Shown here: positions 56,001-64,000 of the stretch, in pieces
How positions within the stretch are numbered: the stretch's first letter is position 1
Layout of the letters: each line of letters opens with the position of its first letter
From: Liolophura sinensis
Lineage: Eukaryota > Mollusca > Polyplacophora > Chitonida > Chitonidae
Direction of reading: 5' to 3'
Length of the DNA stretch: 64,000 nucleotides
Assembly: GCF_032854445.1 (NCBI RefSeq)
Contig: NC_088302.1
Location: 14,255,338 to 14,319,337, forward strand
Translations under genes and position numbers: made by a program
Notes under the pieces: model-generated
Seen by the model: the letters and a program-made list of their open reading frames with translations, nothing else
Told to the model about the DNA's origin: nothing
The model's database searches: none

Positions 56001-58205
56001 ACAGCAATGTAGCAAATCCATTACAAATGTCAGCAGCTCAATCTACTATAGCTTACATCTGATGATGCAAGTTTTGGTCTAAGGATGGTTTATATTTCAC
56101 TAATAGGACCAATGCAAGGATCGCTGGCCCCAATATTAAAAGTTCACAGCTCATTTCTTGGTAACAAATCCCTAGTGCCATAACCTCCTTCAAAAAAATT
56201 GTTCATGCCATCAGCAACCAGTAATTCTGTAATTCTTTGAACAACGATAATAACACTCGACGATGTTAACACTTTACTGGCGTGGTGCTTTTATCTATCA
56301 TGAAACCAGGGCCTTAAAAACTTGGGAAACGGCCAGTTGATTTCTAAGTCAACTGGCCCTGCTGGCCTTTAGATTTGTGGGGTTTATTTCTACCCCTGTA
56401 CAGTGATATTTATGTCACCCCAAATCCCCCAAACTGTTTGATTTTACATACCATGTATTAACCCTTGGAGTAACTGCATATTTTCAGTCTGTGGTACTAG
56501 ATTTGACTGAGATTCTGGTGAATGTCCACAAAGCAAACCTGTCAGAATCCATTTAGACTCTGGTAGAGAATCATCATGATTATAGTGTCTGCAGAAATGT
56601 CTCATGACTTTTTTACCTAAATGTAGTTGATAAAAGTGTTAACACGAAAATGTGACCAAGATCTAAAATCAAGATCTCGTTCTTCCTTACCTGGACATGT
56701 CTAACAACTGGTCGAGGTCGACCCCCCGGTACATGTACTTCCGGAAGGCACGCCTCTTCTTCTTCTCCGCCAACTCCTGATCAGTTTCAGTGGACTGAAA
56801 CAAGCATCAATTCACACATTACATTCCAATTTCAGACCACAGTCAAGAGCTGAGATATATACTTTTCCTCACCATTCACATGTATTTATGCTTGGGGTTT
56901 AACGTCATACTTAACCACCATTCACATGTAATTTTCTTTTCCAGAAATGACTTCACCTTTACATATCTGTTCTGGCATTACACATAACGATTCTTTCTCA
57001 AAACTACAAAACTGGTCATAAAATTATCAAATTCTAAGAATAAATATAACATGTTGATTTATTTCGGTGTTTTCTTAAATTTTAAGAGGGCGCTAAAACA
57101 GAGACATGCAACATTTGTTATCACCGATTAACTTAGGGAGTTTCCCTGTCTGGGACAGCTGTACAGAATATCATTTCGACTCCTTATTGTACAGATCTAA
57201 TAATGAAGACCAAATACATACAACGGACTGTCATTCTAGCACATAGGTGCAATATGAACAACCACTAAATCGTTGTGTTTTGGGTCGCATGGTGCAAAGA
57301 AATGCCTTGTATGGACACTAGTTCATCACTGAATGGAAACTGAAAGGGCTCCAACATGGTCAATAACATACCAACATTATTTCATATTTTGCTTCAAGTT
57401 GTGCAGTATTGGCAAGATATAGGGCCTAGGAGATATACAAGTTCTTGGGAATTCCGTGTGGAGGTGCTCGCACATATACAGGAAGTTGGGGCTAGAACCC
57501 TGGTGGTACACAGCCTTTACGAACGAGCGCAGGGTGTAGTTGCGTTTCCTATCCCCAACTCCCAGCACATGTGCGAGTAACCCCACGTGGAATTCCTGAG
57601 AACTCGTATCTCTCATAGGTCGTATTAAGCTCAGGTTGATGTCCTGTGGTAGAAAGACACAAATTCATAGAGGGACCAGCTTTTTGGTTAGCCAGCATTT
57701 TTTTAAAAAGAGACAAATCCTAACCTAACGCGCCATGCGATAGCTCTCCATAACGAAACGTGAAAATAAGCGGCTTTCACGCAGTTGTGAAATATAAACG
57801 TACATACTGCATGTATGTTGTTGTTTTACAGAATACAGATCTGATCCGATTGATGCAGACTCATAATGAATATAATGAAAACATGTATAGAAAAGCTAAT
57901 ACAAAACATAACTGAAGTCTACACTGATTTTCTTTCAGGGTACGTATTCTCTGACTTTTAGCAGTACTTTGGCTAGACAATGTACACTGTCTGCTATGAA
58001 CGTGTAGATGCATACTTAGACAATCTCATGACGAGTTGCACTTTTCACAACGGTATGTATCTCTTCTTGTCTATAAGACAGACAAGTACTAATGTTTCTC
58101 TAACAAGGATCTTATTTCGACATTTTATTGTCTAAACTGTTGTCTGATCTTGTGGATTGATTCCGATTTTGACCGATTGCTGACACTAGTATGTAAACCC
58201 ACCAT
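52942..58205 (-). CDS. RPS15: 40S ribosomal protein S15 (uS19), complete, five exons
   Basis: Exons in transcription order: 58205-58203 (ATG only), 56794-56691, 55539-55407, 54713-54612, 53055-52942 (stop TAG). They sum to 456 bases, 151 aa; human RPS15 is 145. All junctions are GT/AG and in phase. Diagnostic blocks: [83 protein letters not shown] and [17 protein letters not shown]. Known: uS19 sits in the head of the small ribosomal subunit near the decoding region, and its C-terminal tail reaches toward the A site. The N terminus ([17 protein letters not shown]) is a little longer than in vertebrates. Transcription likely begins at the TOP tract at 58237. Divergent neighbour: the FERM gene. 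Confidence 0.97.
53072..53560. repeat. 27-bp minisatellite in last RPS15 intron
   Basis: At the left seven clean units of gggttttcactgagaattac agatgct type run from 53072; every third unit instead reads ggggtttcatcgagaattac, giving an 81-bp trimer. To the right, about twelve more units decay in length (18-31 bp) and sequence. The period is a multiple of three, so ORFs through the array are artefacts. The array begins 16 bases from the 3' splice site of exon 5 on the minus strand. Confidence 0.92.
54612..54713 (-). CDS. RPS15: RPS15 exon 4
   Basis: Thirty-four codons: [20 protein letters not shown] then [14 protein letters not shown]. Phase 0 on both sides. Confidence 0.97.
55407..55539 (-). 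CDS. RPS15: RPS15 exon 3
   Basis: Begins with the third base of a split Ser codon (AG|C), then [20 protein letters not shown] and on to DKPE. Donor gtaact. Confidence 0.96.
56691..56794 (-). CDS. RPS15: RPS15 exon 2
   Basis: Thirty-four codons plus two bases: [20 protein letters not shown] then [14 protein letters not shown]. Acceptor tttcag, donor gtaagg. Confidence 0.95.
56885..56915 (-). mobile_element. Ultra-short SINE family B insert with target-site duplication
   Basis: Only the last 31 bases of family B (tttatgcttggggtttaacg then tcatacttaac) are present, flanked by an exact 15-bp repeat, caccattcacatgta, at 56870-56884 and 56916-56930. In RPS15 intron 1. Confidence 0.8.
57430..57613. 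repeat. Imperfect inverted repeat, 65-bp arms
   Basis: Left arm 57430-57495 (gagatatacaagttcttggg ...) pairs with right arm 57549-57613 (... gagaactcgtatctct). They share reverse-complement blocks around aattcc, ctcgcaca and aagttgggg. The spacer is about 53 bases. Probably a foldback element or old MITE inside RPS15 intron 1. Confidence 0.8.
58203..58205 (-). CDS. RPS15: RPS15 exon 1 coding part (start codon only)
   Basis: ATG is followed at once by the donor gtgggt, so the intron separates the start codon from the rest of the protein, as is common in animal ribosomal protein genes. The 5'UTR is about 32 nt. Confidence 0.88.
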
Positions 58206-58228
58206 GTTGACCGTACTTGCTGCGAACC

Positions 58229-58237
58229 AAAAGGAAG
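58229..58237 (-). promoter_or_regulatory. RPS15 5'TOP motif / transcription start
   Basis: On the minus strand CTTCCTTTT precedes the start codon by about 24 bases. A C followed by a pyrimidine run at the cap site is the TOP signal for mTOR-dependent translational control of ribosomal protein mRNAs. No TATA box is needed or clear. Confidence 0.8.
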
Positions 58238-58637
58238 TTAGAGTCCCCGGATGACCGGAAAGCGAATTATATTTCCCATGACTCCGTGCGTATCGTAGTC
58301 ATTCTCCAATATGCGGCTGTTTTGGTATAGTGGTATTTTATTTTACGTCTAATCACGTTTTACCCGTCAACAGTCGATTCGCAGAGAACAGCATTGGGAG
58401 CAGTCTGTTCATAAGGATTACGGTAGCAGAGGTTGTGTCGGACTTTTTCTAGTGCAAAGGTAAAAAGTTGTTGGGAAAGAAACAATGTAGAAAGTCTAAA
58501 AGTAGCATGCCAGTTAGTTTAAGGATCATTGAAAGCCCAGGGAAGGGCACTGTTTCCTCTGGCACTGCTGTAAATTTTTGATCGGTTGAATGACTTCGGG
58601 AGTGACAACTGACGCCACTCGTGGGGCCGTGTGAGAA
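58238..58637. promoter_or_regulatory. Divergent promoter region, RPS15 and FERM gene
   Basis: The 400 bases between the RPS15 TOP site and the FERM start codon must hold the RPS15 promoter and at least part of the 5'UTR or promoter of the FERM gene. A possible non-coding first exon with donor aaag|gtaaaa lies near 58455-58460. Confidence 0.6.
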
Positions 58638-58775
58638 ATGTCATTCCGTATTTCTAAACTTCTACCAAAGTTTCTTCGAGGGGAAAAAGATAGAGGGAAG
58701 ACCCCGGAAAACACCAATGACCCCAAGAATCAAGTCCTGCTGCTAGATGACACAGAACTTACTGTGCATCTGAAG
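58638..58775 (+). CDS. FERM-domain (4.1-superfamily) protein, first coding exon
   Basis: ATG at 58638; 46 codons to donor gtaatt at 58776, phase 0. Starts MSFRISKLLPKFLRGEKDRG and ends QVLLLDDTELTVHLK. The LLDDTELTVxLK strand-turn-strand is how the F1 lobe of FERM domains in the 4.1/EPB41L/FRMD group begins, after a short basic N terminus. Known: these proteins link membrane proteins to cortical actin. The rest of the gene lies beyond 64000, so which member it is cannot be decided. Orientation is divergent from RPS15. Confidence 0.72.
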
Positions 58776-60329
58776 GTAATTATTGTATTTTGAGTCTCAT
58801 TTAATAACTGCATGTCTGTTGCCTGAGTGGGACACTTGTACACGTACGTTGCAGTTGTATCGTATGAGATGTTGGTGACTTTATCGCTAGGCGTTAGGTA
58901 CGACGGCCCGTGGGTCTGTGCCTAATATACGCTAGGCAACAGCATCAGATAAGCGTAGGATTATGCCCCAAGCAAGACAGCATGACTGCCTAAACCGCTC
59001 GACTGCCAGCTGTGATGCCATTGTCATCTTATCACTTGGCCTTTGTGCAATTACAGGATAGTGCCTGCACTAACTAGCACTGTGCCTAACACTGAGTGGT
59101 CGTGAATTGTTGGTGTCAAAACGTGCTTATAATAAGAGCCACTTAAAGCCTGGCCTCAAACAAATAAAATAAAGCATTAAGCATATGCAGCACTGGTGTG
59201 AAAGGAGTAAAGTAGAAAAGGTTTAAAGTGTTGCATATAACTGAAAAAGGTCTAATTATCTTGAGTTACATTCACGCTGGTGTTTTGTTTTGTCATCAAC
59301 TTTGTTTTAGTATCACAGCTATTATACTTCTTGAACATATGCTTTCACTCTGTGAACTTATTTTTGTCTTACGAAAATTCACACGAAAAGATGAGCACTA
59401 AAGTGAGTACTATAATTATTTAACAGGGTACAACTGTACTTAACATTCCTGTAGTTAAGTGTTTAAAAGTTCTAACATATAACATCTTCATATGGAATGT
59501 TGTGTACCTGTGTGAAATTGTGAGATGAAATACATGTTAAGCCTGAGCCAATCTGACTTTTCTAAACTCTGCCTTTATAGTTGTTATACTGCAGGTCAGG
59601 AAGGATTACTGCAGCTATCATGCTGATGTCACATGATTACTTTACATGTAGACATGGACAACATGAGACAAGACATAGTTTTGAGAGATGCAAACTACAT
59701 GTATATGTATGGTTACTGCATTGTCCATTTCCATATTTCTGTTTTATTCTAACAGTTTTTTTTTGTCATGTGCAAGAACAATAGCAGAAACCGCCAATGT
59801 TAGTTGTCCAGTTGTTTTAGACTTTAAAGTGTATTGTCTGATTGTTACGTGTTTGTATAGTCTTTCATCATGCTTTACATGACAAATAATTGAGGAAACC
59901 AGTCTGCTAAATGCATATACATGTGTACGTAACATTTTAGGTTGATGCTAGTCTAAAGAAATGGTCGAAAAATTTAAATAATGAAGTTTTGTGCAGGTGA
60001 ATCCTGTGCACCTCCACTGTTTAGACTGTTACGCAGGTATGTCTTTGGTATGTATACATAGTATTATGAAGTATATGTGCACACCTGTCTCTGGAAAACA
60101 GGTTTAAGAAGTCCAGGTTAAGGCTGTTATTAAGGATAGTAGGCTCTGGAATTCTGAGGTAATGTTCTAAATAAAAAGTAACATAGCACTACCTTTAATA
60201 TAATGAAACCTGTGTGTAAGACTGTACGTGCTGTTTGATTTATGCATACAGGTTTCACTGTTTACATTTATAATTTATTTACATGAAGATGTACACCTCA
60301 GATAAATTTATTTAACATATTAATTTTTT

Positions 60330-60450
60330 TATTAATGTTGGTCAACTTTGCAACCTTTATATATATTATATAATCCTAACTTTACAGTTTTATTATTAAT
60401 GATGGTCAACTTTACAACCTTTATATATATTATATAATTCTGACTTTACA
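60330..60450. repeat. Local direct duplication, about 57 bp
   Basis: Two adjacent copies of ttattaatg(t/a)tggtcaact followed by ttacaacctttatatatatt and atataat(c/t)ct. Confidence 0.85.
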
Positions 60451-61449
60451 GGTACGTGTATATTGCTTAGAAAAGTTAAGAAAATCCTTATTTTTACACT
60501 ATCAGGATGTGAGTTTATCCATACACAGCACAAGTGATGTCACTCCATTGGTAATGGTGTTAGTATCTACATCAAAATACGTCCTGCTAATAAACCAAGA
60601 AATTGAATATCCACAAGGAAGATCTTGTTAGTGTTCATCCTCACCAACTTCTTAGCGGCAGCGACTAAAAGCAGTCATTATCTCTTTCTCTTTTATGTAT
60701 ATGTACGTGTAACATGTAATATTAGTTGTGAAAATATGCCAGTGGTCAAATTGAATGTTTTAATGACAGGATCAGAAAGAAATCCCCAAATCAGGTGGTT
60801 AAAGGGCTCTCACTAATCAGGAAATCTGAAAGAAAATTTAGACAGAAGTTAGAAATATTTTTCTTTAGTTTGATGAATTCACATGGTCAGATAAAACGGG
60901 GCCTGCTCTCTTTATACCAGCTCAAAGAAACATCCAAGTTACGAAATTAATTTTTGCCTGTTTTTTTACTGTTAACTAGCTTGCTGTCATTTGGAGACCT
61001 TTGTTTGAAAATAAACTCTACATGTACATTTGTGCTATTAAAGTGTACAACCTCTGCCATTATCATTCATTGTACCGTACCTGTAACTATTTTTACATCC
61101 AGTTGTTGTAGAATCAGATTTATGCTCATGATCAGCTGTCTTTTATGTTTATGTTCTAAGTAATTTTTTTTTATTGATACTCTGAGCACATAAAACTCCA
61201 CACATGAACTCATTCATCATACTCACATAGCAATATTATTATAAATACACTTTTAAGACAATGATGAGTGTATAAAAATAATTGCATTGTCTGAGAAAGG
61301 AGAGTAAAATGTAGTGTATTAATACATACTGTATGCAGATGTAATATACATGTATTAAACCTTACATACATGCACACGGATTGGTGCATATTGGCTGAAT
61401 TAATTTACTCCTTGACGCATCTGAACTAGATCTGGCAAGACACTGACTC

Positions 61450-61486
61450 TCTATTCATTTATTCATTCATTCATTCATTCATTCAG
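61450..61486. repeat. (ATTC)n microsatellite
   Basis: About eight ATTC units, with one ATTT near the left end. Confidence 0.92.
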
Positions 61487-61545
61487 CATTTACGATACCA
61501 TGTATATGTAGGCTCGTATATACATGTATGTATCATACAACATGG

Positions 61546-61801
61546 GCGGGGCCTCCGTGGCTCTGGTGGTTAGAGCGCTAGCGCAGCGTAATGACCCAGG
61601 AGTCTCCCACCAATGCGGTCGCTGTGGGTTCAAGTCCAGCTCATACTGGCTTCCTCTCCGGCCGTAAGTGGGAAGGTCTGCCAGCAACCTGCGGGTGGTT
61701 GTGGGTTTCCCCCGGGCTCTGCCCGGTTTCCACCCACCATAATGCTGACTGCCGTCGTATAAGTGAAATATTTTTGAGTACGGCGTAAAACATCAATCAA
61801 A

Positions 61802-61836
<35 letters not shown>
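61546..61836 (+). mobile_element. SINE family A, full length, with target-site duplication
   Basis: Most intact copy in the window: head ggcggggcctccgtggctct, complete central domain and a long (AAAT)n tail. Flanked by an exact 11-bp repeat, atacaacatgg, at 61535-61545 and 61837-61847. The ORFs inside are SINE sequence. Confidence 0.94.
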
Positions 61837-64000
61837 ATACAACATGGATCTAACATTTAAATGTACACTACCTGTAGATCTCTGCATGAAACCTCAATCA
61901 AGTAAAGAAACACATGTACATGTACATGTAGATCTAAATTGAAGTCCCTGTTTCATCACAGGTGTACCTGTGCACATATCAATATGTATTGAGGCTACAA
62001 GCATATTTCTGTGTTCAGAAATTTGCACAGTACATGTGGATGTTTCATAACGAGAGGGAAAAACCCATATTGTTTATGTCTACATATTAACTTGGTGATT
62101 TCTTTTTGTAGTGCACAGGTAGATACATGAACATGTATTCACTTGAAGGCAGACTCCCCACTCTCACTGCTTATGGGGCCTTCAGGTGACAAGTGGTTAA
62201 ATTGCTGTATGCTTGTTTGTGTCCATTTGCAGAGTTTTATGCTTGTGAAAAACCAATTGTCTTACACCAGTATGATATGCGTATGTGTATGTCACATTTG
62301 GGAAAGTTTGTCAGTAACTAGCCAAAGGTCAGTGGTTTATGTGAAAACTTCTTGAGGACATGTATAGCAGTAAAACAACAGTCAGATTAGTAAATAAACA
62401 AAATGAGTGCATGTTCAATAATATTCATTTTTTTGTATTGATTTTATTCGTGTTTTATGCTGTCATTTTCAGTAGTACAGTATTTGGTATATAACATACT
62501 TATGTTCATTGTTGTAATGTAATGTTTAAAATTGTGCCTCTTGTAAATCAAGTTATCTTAATACGTTATTACCTGAATGCTGTTTTGCCAGAGAGTTTCG
62601 GAGGAATTGAATTGAGGAAGTTTGGCGAAAGTGGCCAGCGATAAGTACATGCCTATAGGAGAGAGCACAACGCAAACCCAGAGTTTAACATGGAAAAACA
62701 CCTTACACTTCAATGCGTAATGTTTGCTGAGAGTTAAGCAAATGTACATGTATCCTCTGGAAATTGACAGATTGAGTTACATGTATGTGGAGAAACATGT
62801 ACAGGTACATTGTCTTAGAAAAAGAAAAAAAAAAAAGAATCTCATTGTCAACACTGATAAGGTCGTCGACCATGTGTGTTTAGTTTTCGATGAACGTCTT
62901 GTAGACCTGTAACGTGCTAGAATAGGGAAGTTTTTATGTTTATTTGCTGGAGACATTGAAATTTTCATCTGATGAGATGTACGTGTTCAGGGACATGTAT
63001 GTAGTTACTGGTGACTCAGCGCTGCATGGCAGCTTTGTTATCCTTTTTGTTCACTTCAGCATGGACTGTTTTGTCATAGACAATCAGACAGTAATGTATA
63101 CATTATTGAGGTAACAATATTGTTCAAAGTGGCTGCAGCCCATTATTGAGCTAAGAGTTTTTGATTTTTATTTTTGCATTAGTTGGTTTGGCGAGTAATT
63201 TTACAAGGCCTTTAAAATATAATTAAATAAAGTTCACCTGTAACTTGCCACAGGTCAGTGGTTCACCTTGGTTCTCAGTTTTCTTCTGCACATAAAATAA
63301 TCTGCCCTTGCAAAAGTGAAAAATTTTTTATGGCATGAAACAACTGTCAAATAAACACACAAAAGAAATTCTAGGATTGAAGTCACAATCATGACTTCCA
63401 AGATTTCAAATTTTCACTGAATAGTGTTAACAAAATATCAAACAGTCAATGATGAATACATGTGAAGGCAGCATAACTTTAATAGCCTTTTTGAAGTAAG
63501 GGTATCTGATTTTCATTTTCCCCATTTTCCATATACCAAATATATGTTATATTCATGATAATACATTTTTCACCTTGGCTAAACTGCTGGACTGTTGATT
63601 GCTCTTTATCAGGTCAAGTAAAGTGTCAGGTGGTAAACATGTTAAACAGTTCAGAGAGCCCTCATTGACACACCTGATATTTGTGAAACAAAACCAGGTT
63701 GGACATTCCAGGGGATAAATCATGGTTATGCTAATGCAGAGACAAAAGTCAGGTATTAATGGCCTAAAATTTTGCACCCAAATAGTGCATATTTTGAGAC
63801 AAATGGACGTTGTAAAATACTGCTCTTAGTAGTAAAAATTACATTTTCTAGTGGGTTATCATCCCTCCATCCGAACAGACCTGAAATACCCTTTCTAAGA
63901 TCAATAGAAATCTGAGAATAAGGCAAAATGTACAACTTAAACATTGGTGAAATTTTAGGTGATGTACTGTAATGCGACGCAGGACAATCCTGTCTGTGTG

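Larger units (their letters stand above)
58776..64000. other. First intron of FERM gene, running off the window
   Basis: No second FERM exon was found. Contents: an imperfect duplication near 60315-60450 (atgtttggtc or atgatggtcaactttgcaac, repeated with tatatatattatataat), an (ATTC)n run (61450-61486), a family A SINE (61546-61836), and repeat fragments with gtaactagccaaaggtcagt or similar near 62310 and 63240. Confidence 0.55.

Noticed and set aside
56480..56580. Possible C/D-box snoRNA in RPS15 intron 2 (minus-strand ATGATGA and CTGA)
   Set aside because: The boxes are about 100 bases apart and the flanks do not form a convincing terminal stem; ribosomal protein introns often host snoRNAs, so a covariance search of all four introns would be decisive.
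57356..57616. Overlapping ORFs on both strands with similar proteins
   Set aside because: The likeness is a consequence of the inverted repeat, not of two genes.
59581..61163. Short ORFs in the FERM-gene intron as candidate second exons
   Set aside because: None continues a FERM F1 lobe after LTVHLK, and none has matching splice sites in phase 0.
61591..61887. ORFs on both strands, also seen at 2681-2962, 12561-12903, 23815-24111, 27477-27659 and 49902-50239
   Set aside because: All lie in SINE family A copies and share the same SINE-derived peptide pieces.

Overview
This is animal nuclear DNA: intron-rich genes with GT/AG splice sites, a 5'TOP ribosomal protein gene, dense tRNA-derived SINEs, microsatellites and long non-coding stretches. 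The protein families, the frequent acatgta words and the SINE types suggest a lophotrochozoan, most likely a mollusc. I cannot name the species. No bacterial features are present.

Layout. (1) 1-17186, plus strand: the 3' part of an ankyrin-repeat/coiled-coil gene of the ankycorbin (RAI14)/ANKRD24/UACA family. Thirteen exons keep a consistent phase over 2152 coding bases. The introns hold SINEs, a 42-bp minisatellite with trimeric higher-order structure (9.3-9.9 kb) and other short repeats. (2) 17187-28464: non-coding, probably beginning with a long 3'UTR, then SINEs and degenerate tandem repeats. (3) About 28465-33800: a 5.3-kb decayed Polinton/Maverick-like (adintovirus-like) element. It is bounded by long terminal inverted repeats. 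Core-like, small unknown, capsid-like and adenain-like protease remnants lie on the plus strand; a broken, internally deleted family-B DNA polymerase lies convergently on the minus strand. (4) 33801-44375: non-coding, with SINEs, a foldback MITE and a long (AT)n tract. (5) 44376-48100, plus strand: a complete six-exon tetraspanin gene (334 aa) with a TATA box and poly(A) signal. (6) 48101-52917: SINE-rich non-coding DNA. (7) 52921-58237, minus strand: complete RPS15 (uS19, 151 aa, five exons) with a TOP start and a poly(A) signal just after the stop. Its last intron contains a 27-bp minisatellite touching the 3' splice site. (8) 58638 to the right edge, plus strand: the first coding exon of a FERM-domain gene, divergent from RPS15 with 432 bp between the start codons. 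The rest of the window is its first intron.

The host genes are unrelated housekeeping, membrane and cytoskeletal genes and form no pathway. The most unusual content is the virus-like element with its terminal inverted repeats and the two independent minisatellites with three-unit higher-order structure. Several SINEs have exact 11-15 bp target-site duplications, one around an insert of only 31 bp. All homology statements come from reading translated sequence and recalling families; no database search was run.
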